Below are positions 51,368-61,777 of a stretch of DNA of 64,000 nucleotides, piece by piece. Made by a program: the position numbers and the translations under genes. The stretch comes from Micromonospora gifhornensis (GTDB lineage Bacteria > Actinomycetota > Actinomycetes > Mycobacteriales > Micromonosporaceae). Every line of letters starts with the position of its first letter. Position 1 is the first letter of the stretch. Below the pieces are notes generated by a model that was not told the DNA's origin, ran no database searches, and saw nothing but the letters and a program-made list of their open reading frames with translations. Location: the NCBI RefSeq assembly GCF_016863515.1, contig NZ_BOPA01000014.1, forward strand, positions 124,001 through 188,000, in the 5' to 3' direction.

Positions 51368-54292
51368 GTGACAGAGTCGCTACCGGAATTGGTCGACCAC
51401 CATCGATGGGAGCTGTCCGAGGCCGCGGCTACGGCCGTGACGAGGGCGGCCCGCAGCGCGCAGGTGCCAACCCGACAGGTGGTCGCGGCGGCCTGGGCCA
51501 AGGTCAGGTCGGTCCTGACCGGTGACCCCGAGCTGCCGCCCGGACCCTGGCGCGGCCTGCTCGGCACCGACACCGGCGAGGCCACGCCCGTCGGCGAACC
51601 GCCCACCGCCGTCGAGCTGGAACAACCCGCCGACCTGCTGCGCGGCGTCGACGCGTCACGAACCGGCGAGTACCTGGACGGGGTGCTGCGGGCCATCGCC
51701 GCGGACCTGGACGCGCCGCACGAGAAGCACTCGCTGCTCACCGGCAAGGATGTCTGGCGGCAACTGCACGTGTTCCACGGCGAGCTGCGCGAGCTGCCCG
51801 ACCGCCGGGCACACGAGCTGATCGGCGAGCAGGCCCGGCGTACGCCCCATGCGGTCGCCGCCGTCCGCGGCGAACTGCGCTGGACGTACGCCGAACTGGA
51901 CCAGCGCGCCAACGCGGTGGCGAACCGGCTCGTCGCGGCCGGCGCCCGTCCCGGCGACGTGGTCGCCGTGCTCAGCGACCGGACCCTGCCCTGGGTGGCC
52001 GCGATCCTCGGCATCCTCAAGGCCGGCCTGGTCTACCTCCCGGTCGACCCCGCCTACCCGCACTCCCGGATCGCCGGCATCCTGCGGCGCAGCGGAACCC
52101 GGCTGCTGCTGGCCGAGGTGCCGATCGAACCGATCGCCGACGTCCCGGTGCTGCCGCTGGAGGCCGCCGGACCGACAATCGACCCACAGGTGTCCGTACC
52201 GGCCGACGCCCCCGCGTACATCTACTTCACCTCCGGCTCCACGGGTGAGCCGAAGGGCGCGGTCTGCGCCCACGCCGGCATGCTCAACCACCTGACGGCC
52301 AAGATCGATGACCTTGGCCTCACCGAGCAGGACGCCGTCTGCCAGAACGCGCCGCAGTGCTTCGACATCTCCCTGTGGCAGGTGCTGGCGCCACTGCTCG
52401 TCGGTGGGCGGACCGTGCTCGTGCCGCCGCAGGTGATCCTCGACGTGGAGGCGTTCGTGTCCACTCTCGACCGCGAGCGGATCACCGTCCTTCAGGTCGT
52501 TCCCTCGTACCTCGAAGTCCTGCTCGGCCACCTCGACCTGAGTCCGCATCAACGTCCGGCACCACGGATCGTCTGCGTCACCGGGGAGGCCATCTCTCGC
52601 AGTCTCGTCGCCCGTTGGTTCGGTTGCTTCCCCGACGTTCCGCTCGTCAACGCCTACGGTGCGACCGAGGTCTCGGACGACACCACCCACGAGATCATGC
52701 GTGCGCTGCCCGCCACCGAACTGGTGCCGGTCGGCCGCCCGGTGCACAACGTATCGGTGTACATCCTGGACAGTCAGCTCGCCCTGGTGCCCTTCGGCGC
52801 ACCCGGACAGATCGCCTTCGCCGGCATCTGCGTCGGCCCCGGCTACATCAACGACCCGGACCGCACCGCGGCGGCCTTCGTGCCCGACCCGTTCCGACCC
52901 GACCAGCGGATGTACCTCACCGGCGACTACGGTCGCTGGCTGCCCAACGGGCATCTGGAGTTCCTCGGCCGGCGCGACGAGCAAGTCAAGATCAGCGGGA
53001 TGCGGGTCGAGGTCGGCGAGGTCGAGAACACTCTGCTGCGGGTGCCCGGGGTACGCTCGGCCTGCCTGGTGGTGGTGCCGATCGGGACGAGCAAACGCCT
53101 GGCCGCCTTCTTCACCGCCGACGAACCGGTGCCGGACCTCAAACGGCGGTTGGCGGACCTGCTGCCGGCCCACATGGTCCCCTCCACGGTGCACCAGCTC
53201 GACGCGTTGCCACTGACCGAGAACGGCAAGGTCGACAAGGCCGCACTCGTCGCCGCCGCGCTGCGCGCCGGCGCTCAGGCAACCGTGTCCCAGGAACGTG
53301 AACAGGCGACCAACCCGCTGGAGCGCCGGCTCGCGGCCGCCTGGGCCGAGGTCCTCAACCGCCCGCTCGAGGACATCTACCGCACCGACAACTTCTTCGC
53401 CCTCGGCGGCGACTCGCTCTCGGCGGTCCGGCTGGTCGTCAAGCTCAAGCACCTCATCACCCTCACCACCCTGACCAGCAACCCGGTGCTGGCCGACCTG
53501 GCCGAGGCCGCGAGTCGTACCGGTCAGGCGCAGCTGCTCCAGGCCCTGGCCACGCCGCAGGAGCCGGTGGCGACGGTGGTGACCGTGCCCGACGCGGCCG
53601 GCACCGCCCTCAACTTCCAACCGCTCGCCGCCGGCCTCACGGCGATGAACTGTGCTCTGCTCGCCACCGAACTGCCCGGGCACGACCTCGCCCGTCCCGA
53701 GGAGCCACTTGTGGACGTGGCACAGGTCGCCACCCGGCTGGCGGACGAGATCGCCGCACGGGTCGACACCCCGCTGATCCTCTGGGGCCAGGGCAGCGGC
53801 GCGGCTGTCGCGGTGGAATGCGCTCGCCTGCTGCACGACCGGGGTCGGCCCGCGGCCCGACTCGTCCTCGCCGCGGCCACCGCCGACCCGCATCAGCTCG
53901 CCGCGGATCTCGCCGAGGTGCAGGCGATGGGGGAGGGGGAGATTCGGCGACACATGGCCGCCCAGGCGACCTACACCGAACTCGACGAACTCAAGAGCGA
54001 GCGGGAGGCGCTCATCGAGCGGGCGTACCGCCACGACACCCTCGGCGCAGCGCACTTCCTCCGGCACGCGCGCGACGGGTGGCCGGCACTGGCGGTGCAG
54101 ACCTGGGTCGTCGTCGGCGACGACGACATGCGACTGGCCACCGAACCCCGTCCCGAGCTGGCCTGGCGGCACTTCGCCCCGACAGCCGAGCAGGTCGTCC
54201 TGCCCGGTGCAGGACGGCACTTCCTGCGCACCCACGCCGACGAGGTGGTCACCCTCCTCCGGTCGATCGTGACCACCCGGACCGGCGCGTGA
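51368..54292 (+). CDS. NRPS protein: A-T-inactive thioesterase
   Basis: 974 residues from GTG 51368, preceded by GGGGGAGGGG; upstream in-frame starts lack such a site. The N-terminal 145 residues are unassigned. The A domain (about 150-650) has IYFTSGSTGEPKG and NAYGATEVSDDTTHE; the by-eye code D-I-W-Q-C-T-A-D-D-K matches no code I can recall securely. T carries S683 (FFALGGDS). The C-terminal alpha/beta-hydrolase (about 734-974) reads WGQGSGAA where GHSMGA is expected, placing Gly at the nucleophile (809) with Ser one later; hydrolysis is doubtful. Its stop overlaps the lyase gene (GTGA), tying it to the 2,3-diaminobutyrate genes. Confidence 0.92.
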   Translation: MTESLPELVDHHRWELSEAAATAVTRAARSAQVPTRQVVAAAWAKVRSVLTGDPELPPGPWRGLLGTDTGEATPVGEPPTAVELEQPADLLRGVDASRTGEYLDGVLRAIAADLDAPHEKHSLLTGKDVWRQLHVFHGELRELPDRRAHELIGEQARRTPHAVAAVRGELRWTYAELDQRANAVANRLVAAGARPGDVVAVLSDRTLPWVAAILGILKAGLVYLPVDPAYPHSRIAGILRRSGTRLLLAEVPIEPIADVPVLPLEAAGPTIDPQVSVPADAPAYIYFTSGSTGEPKGAVCAHAGMLNHLTAKIDDLGLTEQDAVCQNAPQCFDISLWQVLAPLLVGGRTVLVPPQVILDVEAFVSTLDRERITVLQVVPSYLEVLLGHLDLSPHQRPAPRIVCVTGEAISRSLVARWFGCFPDVPLVNAYGATEVSDDTTHEIMRALPATELVPVGRPVHNVSVYILDSQLALVPFGAPGQIAFAGICVGPGYINDPDRTAAAFVPDPFRPDQRMYLTGDYGRWLPNGHLEFLGRRDEQVKISGMRVEVGEVENTLLRVPGVRSACLVVVPIGTSKRLAAFFTADEPVPDLKRRLADLLPAHMVPSTVHQLDALPLTENGKVDKAALVAAALRAGAQATVSQEREQATNPLERRLAAAWAEVLNRPLEDIYRTDNFFALGGDSLSAVRLVVKLKHLITLTTLTSNPVLADLAEAASRTGQAQLLQALATPQEPVATVVTVPDAAGTALNFQPLAAGLTAMNCALLATELPGHDLARPEEPLVDVAQVATRLADEIAARVDTPLILWGQGSGAAVAVECARLLHDRGRPAARLVLAAATADPHQLAADLAEVQAMGEGEIRRHMAAQATYTELDELKSEREALIERAYRHDTLGAAHFLRHARDGWPALAVQTWVVVGDDDMRLATEPRPELAWRHFAPTAEQVVLPGAGRHFLRTHADEVVTLLRSIVTTRTGA

Positions 54293-55824
54293 ACGGGCAG
54301 CCCGTGGTGGAGCCGACCGCGATGCCGCTCACCGGGCGGCTCGGCCGTACCCCGTCCGTCGTCCTGCACGAGCACGTCCTGGCACCGCAGTTCCAGTTCG
54401 AGGTCGACCACCTGCTCGGGTGGTACCGGGTCGTCGAGCGGGTGCTGCTGGCCGAGTACACCCGGATGGGGCTGGTCACCGAGCCCGAGGCAGCCGCCAT
54501 CGCCGCACTGCTCGACACGGCCACCGCCGACCGGATCACCGCCGACCCGGCGGCCAACCTCTCCGACATCTGCCTCGCGCTGGAGCGGCACGTGCTGGCC
54601 GGGCTGGCGACGGTGCCGTCCGCCTGGCACGTGGACCGCAGCCGCAACGACATCCAGGCCACCGTCCAACTCCTGTACGCCCGCAGCGAGCTGCTCGACA
54701 TCGCCGAGGCGCTGGTGGAGCTCACCCGGGTCGCCCAGCACCGGGCCGCCGCCGTGACGCACCTGCCGATGCCCGGGTACACCCACCTGCAGGCAGCCCA
54801 GGTCAGCACGCCGGGCTTCTTCCTCAGCGCCCTCGTCGAGCACTGCCTACGGACGCTACGGCGGCTCCTGGCCACCTACGACGAGATCAACCTGAGCCCG
54901 CTCGGTGCGGGTGCGCTCACCGGTCAGGAACTGCCCTGGGACCGGGACCGGATGGCCCTGCTGCTCGGCTGCGCCAGTCCGCATCCGCACGCGCTGACCG
55001 CCGTGGCGTCCCGGGCCTGGGCGTTGGAGATCGCCGGCGAGCTGTCCCACTTCGGGGTGGGGACGAGCCGGTTCGTCACGGACCTGATGGCCTGGGCCAG
55101 CAGCGCGTACGGCTTCGTCGAACTGCCCGACGAACTCGCCGGCATCTCCGCAGCCATGCCGCAGAAGAAGAACTATCCGGTGCTGGAGCGGATCCGGGGT
55201 CGCACCGCCCACCTGACCTCCCTCGCCCTCGACCTGGCCACCGCGCAACGGGCCACCCCGTACAGCAACATGGTCGAGGTCTCCAAGGAAGCCGGGGCGT
55301 ACCTGCACGACCTGTTCCGATCGGCGCGCGGGGTGCTCGCCCTGCTGCGGACGGTGCTGGAGAACCTGGACTGGCGGCCCGAGGCGATGCGGTCCGCCTG
55401 TGACCGGGAGTTCCTCGGCGGATTCACCCTCGCCAACCGGCTCACCCTCGACGAGAAGGTCCCGTGGCGGACCGCGCAGGTCATCGTCGGACGGTACGTC
55501 AGCGCCAAGCTGGCCGCCGGTGACCCCCTGGACCGACCCGACGCGTCGTTGCTGGCCGATCTGGCCGAAGCGGCGGGGTACCTGTTGACCGACCCGGCGG
55601 CGCGGCTGCGTGGGCTCGACAGCGAGGGGCAGTTGGCCGTCAAGTGCTCTGCGGGGTCCGCCCGTCCCGACCACGTCCGTGACCTGCTGGACCGCCAGGG
55701 TGTCGCGCTCGACGCGCTGGCCGGGCAGCTGGGACGTCGTCGGGCCACCGTCGAAGCCGCGATCCGGGAGGTCCACGCCCTCTTCGCGGCCGGCTCGCCC
55801 ACCGCGGCGCGAGGACCGGCGTGA
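54289..55824 (+). CDS. Argininosuccinate lyase superfamily enzyme
   Basis: 511 residues from GTG 54289. The superfamily loop GSSxMPxKxN appears as ISAAMPQKKNYP (near residues 285-296), with DRSRNDIQATVQL and PGYTHLQAAQ further upstream. The reaction expected is elimination of fumarate from an N-substituted aspartate. With the following kinase and cysteine-synthase-like genes it matches the trio used for 2,3-diaminobutyrate in uridyl-peptide antibiotic clusters. Primary arginine biosynthesis is unlikely given the cluster context and the altered loop. Confidence 0.9.
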   Translation: MNGQPVVEPTAMPLTGRLGRTPSVVLHEHVLAPQFQFEVDHLLGWYRVVERVLLAEYTRMGLVTEPEAAAIAALLDTATADRITADPAANLSDICLALERHVLAGLATVPSAWHVDRSRNDIQATVQLLYARSELLDIAEALVELTRVAQHRAAAVTHLPMPGYTHLQAAQVSTPGFFLSALVEHCLRTLRRLLATYDEINLSPLGAGALTGQELPWDRDRMALLLGCASPHPHALTAVASRAWALEIAGELSHFGVGTSRFVTDLMAWASSAYGFVELPDELAGISAAMPQKKNYPVLERIRGRTAHLTSLALDLATAQRATPYSNMVEVSKEAGAYLHDLFRSARGVLALLRTVLENLDWRPEAMRSACDREFLGGFTLANRLTLDEKVPWRTAQVIVGRYVSAKLAAGDPLDRPDASLLADLAEAAGYLLTDPAARLRGLDSEGQLAVKCSAGSARPDHVRDLLDRQGVALDALAGQLGRRRATVEAAIREVHALFAAGSPTAARGPA

Positions 55825-56717
55825 GCACCGGACAGGCGCACCGGTCCCGGACCGCCACCGGCGTCAGCTCCGCCTTCGGCACCTTCGGCGAGCTGCTCCA
55901 GGGGGTGCTGCCGGATCAGGTCGACTTCCTGGTCACCATGCCGATCGCCCGATGGGCCACGGCGACCTTCGAGCTGGCCGCCTCGGGCGGGGTCGGTGTC
56001 ACCCCCGCGCACAAGACCAAGGCCCGACGACTGGCCGAGTCGATCCTCGCCGTCCACGCGCCGGGCGCCGGGGGACGACTGACGCTCGACGGCACCATCC
56101 CCGAAGGCAAGGGCCTGGCCAGTTCCTCCGCCGACCTGGTGGCGACCGCCCGCGCGGTCGCCAACGCCCTCGGCGTCCACCTGCCGGACACCGACATCGA
56201 GGACTTCCTGCGGGAGATCGAACCCACCGACGGCGTCATGTACCCGGAGGTGGTGGCCTTCGACCACCGGGCGGTACGGCTGCGCGCCCGGCTCGGCGTA
56301 CTGCCGCCGCTGACCGTGGTCGGCATCGACGAGGGAGGCACGGTGGACACCGTCGCCTTCAACCGCATCCCGAAGCCGTTCCCCGCCGCCACCCGCGCCG
56401 AGTACGCCCGCCTGCTGGACACCATCACCACCGCCATCGCCGTGGGTGACCTGGCGACCGTCGGGCGAGTGGCCACCCGCAGCGCGGAACTCAACCAGCA
56501 GCTGCGGCCCAAGCGGTCGCTGACCGCGATGCTCGCGATCTGTGCCGAGGCGGGCGGGGTCGGTGTCGTGGTGGCCCACAGCGGTACGGCCATCGGCGTA
56601 CTCCTGCCCCACCAGGCGCTCGGGTACGAGCGCCGCCTCGATCTGACCCTGCGCCGCTGTGCCGAACTCAGCGACCAGGTCCTGCTCTACCACGCCCTGT
56701 GCGTGGACTACCGATAG
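55821..56717 (+). CDS. GHMP-family L-threonine kinase (PduX-like)
   Basis: 298 residues from GTG 55821 (overlapping the lyase stop). The GHMP ATP loop is PEGKGLASSSADL, the N-terminus GTFGELLQGVLP is the family start, and GGVGVVVAHSGTAIGVLLP is motif 3. PduX phosphorylates L-threonine to O-phosphothreonine. Here that would activate the beta carbon for amine substitution by the next enzyme. Homoserine kinase is the alternative. Confidence 0.88.
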   Translation: MSTGQAHRSRTATGVSSAFGTFGELLQGVLPDQVDFLVTMPIARWATATFELAASGGVGVTPAHKTKARRLAESILAVHAPGAGGRLTLDGTIPEGKGLASSSADLVATARAVANALGVHLPDTDIEDFLREIEPTDGVMYPEVVAFDHRAVRLRARLGVLPPLTVVGIDEGGTVDTVAFNRIPKPFPAATRAEYARLLDTITTAIAVGDLATVGRVATRSAELNQQLRPKRSLTAMLAICAEAGGVGVVVAHSGTAIGVLLPHQALGYERRLDLTLRRCAELSDQVLLYHALCVDYR

Positions 56718-56725
56718 GAGCTGCG

Positions 56726-58986
56726 GTGCGTTTCGACTCCATGGTGGACGCCATCGGGCATACACCCCTGGTCCGGCTGCGGGCCTCCGGTGACGTGCAC
56801 CTGTTCGCCAAGCTCGAACTACAGAACCCGTACGGGATGAAGGACCGGGTCGCCCGTGAGGTGGTGCTCGCGGCGCGGGAGTCCGGTGAGCTGGCCCCGG
56901 GGGCACCGATCGTGGAGAGTTCCTCCGGGACGTTGGCGCTCGGGTTGGCGCTGGTCGGAACCGTGCTGGGTCACCCGGTGCACATCGTCACCGACCCCCG
57001 CATCGACCCGATCACCCTGGCCAAGCTCCGCTCGCTCGGTTGTGTCGTGCACGTGGTGCCGGCGATGGCACGCCACGGCTGGCAGAGCGCACGCCTGGAG
57101 CGCCTCGCCGAACTGCGCCGGGAGCTGCCCGGCGCGTACTGGCCGCAGCAGTACGGCAATCCGCTGAACCCGCGGGCGTACCAGGCGCTGGCCCGGGAGA
57201 TCGTCACCGACCTGGGACCGGTCGACGTGCTCGTCGGCTCGGTGGGCAGCGGTGGCTCGCTCTGTGGTGCCGCCCGCGCGTTGCGCGCGTACCAGGCGGA
57301 GCTGCGGGTCGTCGCGGTCGACTGCGTCGGCAGCGTCCTGTTCGGTCAGCCCGATCTGCCCCGCCGCCGGCAGAGCGGTCTGGGCAACAGCCTGCACCCG
57401 GAGAACCTCGACCACACGGTCATCGACGAGGTGCACTGGCTCAACGACCGGGAGGCCTTCGCCGCCACCCGCGACCTCGCAAGGGAACAGGGCATCTTCG
57501 CCGGCAACTCGGCCGGATCGGTGTACCAGGTGATGAAGGGGCTGACCGGACTGCTCGCCCCGGGGACCCGGGTGGTCGGCATCCTGCCCGACAGGGGCGA
57601 CCGCTACGCCGAGAACCTCTACGACGACGGGTACTGGGCCGAGCAGAACCTCGACGACCTTCCGCTGGCCCGCGAGCCGGTGCAGGTGCCGTACGGCAGC
57701 CGCATCACCTCGTGGTCGTACGCGGCGGTGCCGTCCCGGGAGCTGGTCTTCGTCGAGTCCAACACCACCGGCACCGGCATGCTCGCCCTGCACCAGGCGG
57801 TACGACTGGGCCTGCGCCCGGTTCTGCTGACCCATCGTCCGGGACGGTATCGCGGGCTGCCCGACACCCCGGCGGAGGTCGTCGAGTGCGACACCAACGA
57901 CGTCGACGCCCTGCGCGCGCTGCTGTCCCGGCGGAGGTCCCTGGCCGGCGTCACCACCACGAGCGAGTTCTACCTGGAGACCGCTGCCACCCTGGCGGGC
58001 GGCCTCGGCCTGCCCGGTAGCAGCGCGGACGCGGTGGCGGCGTGTCGGGACAAGGCGCGTACCCGTGACCTGCTGAGCCGGGCGGGGTTGCCGCAGCCGC
58101 GGTACTCGGTGGTCCGTGCGCCGCACGAGGTCGCGGCTGCGGTGGCGCGGGCCGGGCTGCCCTGCGTGGTCAAGCCGACGGGCGACTCCGCCTCGACCGG
58201 GGTGCGGCTGTGTCGCACCGAGGCGGAGGCGCAGGCCCAGGTGGCGGCGCTGCTCGCGGTCACCGTGAACGTCCGTGGCCAGGCCACGAATGCGGCAGTG
58301 CTGGTCGAGCAGTATCTGCGCGGTGCGGAGGTGAGTGTGGAGACCTTCGCCGCCGACGGGCGCGTGGAGATCGTCGGCATCACCGACAAGACGATCGGTC
58401 CCGAGCCGTACTTCGTGGAGACCGGTCACATCTTCCCGGCGCCGCACCGACCGGAGAGCGAGGCGATCCGACAGACCGCCCGCTCGGCGCTCGCCGCGGT
58501 CGGGCTCGCGCACGGCGCGGCGCACATCGAGATGCGGCTGACCGAGGCCGGACCGGTCGTCGTCGAGATCAACGCTCGGCTGGCCGGCGGCATGATCCCC
58601 GAACTGATCCGCATCGCCACCGGGCTCAACATGGTGGAGCGGCAGCTGAGGGCGGCGAGCGGCTTGCCGCTGGAGCCGCTGGCACCCGCGACCCGGTACG
58701 CCGGGATCCGCTTCCTGACCACCGCGACCACCGGGGTGTTGCGTGCCGTCGACGGCGCCGATGAGGTCGCCGCGCTGCCGGGCGTGCACGACGTGACGGT
58801 CACGGCACGTGTCGGTGCCGCCGTAGGCCCGGCCACCGACGCCTACGGGCGACTCGGCTGGGTGATCGCCGACGGCGACAGCCCCGAGGAGGTACGGGCC
58901 CGCCTCGACCAGGCCGTGGCCCGCATGGCACTGGACGTGACGCCCGCGTCGGACGCGGCGGCTGACGAGAAAGTGACGGTATCCGC

Positions 58987-58990
<4 letters not shown>
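56726..58990 (+). CDS. Cysteine-synthase-like PLP enzyme fused to ATP-grasp ligase
   Basis: 754 residues from GTG 56726 with AGGAG upstream. Residues 1-330 are a PLP beta-replacement enzyme: GHTPLVRL, the PLP-Lys region NPYGMKDRVA, SSSGTLALGLA and GSVGSGGSLCGAAR. Residues about 335-740 are an ATP-grasp domain (KPTGDSASTGVRL, VVEINARLAGGMIPEL). The first half probably substitutes the phosphate of O-phosphothreonine with aspartate, whose nitrogen the lyase then leaves on the product as 2,3-diaminobutyrate; the second half may join that amine or carboxylate to another acid. The short gap between the halves suggests a true fusion, not two genes. Confidence 0.9.
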
Positions 58991-60014
<1,024 letters not shown>

Positions 60015-60018
<4 letters not shown>

Positions 60019-60962
60019 CCGCGGTCGCGAGCGGCGGCCGGGTCGTCGAGCCGTGGCGGGTCCACGCCGGCACCGACGACTGGCTGTACGACAACCGTGT
60101 CGAGCTTCGTCAGCGGCTCACCGAGACCGGCGTGGTGCACCTGCGGGGGCTCGGGCTCGATTCCCCCGAACGGTTCGCGGCGGCCGTCGAGGCGCTGGTA
60201 CGGCCCTGCCCGCGCCGGGAACCGTTCGCACCACGGCCACACCTGGGCGGGCCGGTGTACGGGCCGCCTGCCTGGCCGTCCTACCGGGACATGTGCCCGC
60301 ACAACGAGCAGAGCCACGCCCTGGTGTTTCCCGGCACGCTGCTGCTGGCACACCCGCCAGGGGCGGCGGCGACCGGGCGGACCCTGCTCGCCGACGGGGT
60401 CGAAGCGTTGTCCCGGATGCCGTCGAGGGTGCGGGACGCGTTCGTCACGCGGGGGTGGATGCTGGTCCGCAACTTCCGGCCGTACGTGGGCATGGGTTGG
60501 CGACAGGCGTTCGGGATGGAGACGGTCGCCGAGGTCGAGGCGTACTGCGCCGGACAGTCGATCGGGTACGACTGGCTGCCCGACGGCACGCTGCGTACCC
60601 GGCAGGCCCGGGCGTCGACGTTCGCGCATCCGGTGACGGGCGCGACGGCGTGGTGCAACCAGATCGCCTTCCTCAGCGAATGGAGTCTCCAGCCCGAGGA
60701 ACGCGAGGTGCTGGTGGGGGCGTACGGCCGCACGGGGCTGCCCTTCAACACCTTCTTCGGTGACGGGGAACCGGTGCCGGCCGAGGACCTGGCGGCGGTG
60801 CAGGAGGCGATCGACGCGTCGACGTTCGACCTGTCGTGGACGCCGGGGGACGTAGTGCTCGTCGACAACGTGCGGATGGGGCACGGGCGTACCGCCCACG
60901 ACGGTACGTGGCCGCTGTGGGAGGCACAGGGCGACCCGATTCCGGCTGTTGACTTTGCATGA
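60015..60962 (+). CDS. Fe(II)/2-oxoglutarate dioxygenase, TauD/SyrP-like
   Basis: 315 residues from GTG 60015. The HxD/E iron facial motif appears as PHNEQSHA (His-x-Glu) and the distal His with the oxoglutarate Arg as GHGRTAH. Members include SyrP, which beta-hydroxylates carrier-bound aspartate, and clavaminate-synthase-like enzymes. A beta-hydroxylation of a carrier-bound amino acid is plausible. It is the last gene of the operon before the promoter-like region at 60.95 kb. Confidence 0.88.
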
Positions 60963-60976
60963 CTCCTGTCATGACT
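60949..60976 (+). promoter_or_regulatory. Dyad and -35-like element before the TE-DegT-ATP-grasp operon
   Basis: TTGACT (60949-60954) overlaps the end of the dioxygenase gene and is followed by a perfect dyad CATGAC-TCCT-GTCATG (60958-60973). The sequence TTGCATGACT at its left edge also occurs on the minus strand at 18.59 kb. No good -10 follows at 16-18 bases, so promoter function is uncertain. Confidence 0.4.
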
Positions 60977-61036
60977 TGGGCCGTTAACTCTGGTAAGTTT
61001 CGTTGTCATCGGCAGTCAAGACGAGTTGAGGTGCTG

Positions 61037-61777
61037 ATGAACAAGTGGGTGAGCATCGCCACGCCGAACCCGACCGCTCCCACGCGGTTGTTCTGCTTCC
61101 CGTACGCGGGCGGCGGCGCCTCCGCGTACCGGGAGTGGCACCGCTGGCTGCCGCAGGTCGAGGTGGCCGCCGTGCAGTTGCCGGGGCGGGAGAACCGGCT
61201 CGGGGAACGACCGATCGCCGCCATGGACCGCCTGCTCGATCTGCTGGTCGAGGCCCTCGACCCGCTGCTGCGGCAACGCCCCTTCGCCTTCTTCGGCCAC
61301 AGCATGGGCGCCCGGATCGCGTACGCGCTGACCCGCCGGCTCGAACAGGACGGCGCGCCCCTGCCGAGCTGGCTGTTCGCCTCCGGCAGCCCCGCACCGT
61401 GGCTGCGGATCCCCGAAGCGGCCTGGGCCGAGCCCGACGACCGGCTGCTGGCCTGGCTGGCCGACCTCGGCGGTACGCCCCCGGAGGTGCTCGACAGCCC
61501 GGACCTGATGCAGCTGGCGCTGCCCGTCATCCGCGCCGACCTGACCCTCGGCGCCACCTGGCAGTACCCGTACACCACCGCGTCGTCGGTGCCGGTACAC
61601 GCCTTCGCCGCCACCGACGACGACTACGCCACACCGCAGCGGGCTCGGGCCTGGGAACGCGAGACCACCGGCCCGTGCCGGGTGAGCGTCTTCCCGGGCG
61701 GGCACTTCTTCCTGCACGAACACACCGCACAGATACTCCGGTTGATCGACGAAGACCTGCTCAGCGTGGCGCGGTGA
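61037..61777 (+). CDS. Type II thioesterase (canonical Ser)
   Basis: 246 residues from ATG 61037, preceded by GAGG; longer in-frame starts extend into the AT-rich promoter region. The motif FFGHSMGA holds the active Ser, DDDYATPQ the Asp and GGHFFLH the His. It removes stalled or mis-loaded acyl groups from carriers. Unlike the other type II thioesterase in this cluster, it has all catalytic residues. The stop overlaps the DegT gene. Confidence 0.93.
   Translation: MNKWVSIATPNPTAPTRLFCFPYAGGGASAYREWHRWLPQVEVAAVQLPGRENRLGERPIAAMDRLLDLLVEALDPLLRQRPFAFFGHSMGARIAYALTRRLEQDGAPLPSWLFASGSPAPWLRIPEAAWAEPDDRLLAWLADLGGTPPEVLDSPDLMQLALPVIRADLTLGATWQYPYTTASSVPVHAFAATDDDYATPQRARAWERETTGPCRVSVFPGGHFFLHEHTAQILRLIDEDLLSVAR

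Noticed and set aside
54289-55824. Argininosuccinate lyase of primary arginine synthesis
   Set aside because: No other arg genes nearby, altered signature loop, and translational coupling with NRPS and threonine-kinase genes.
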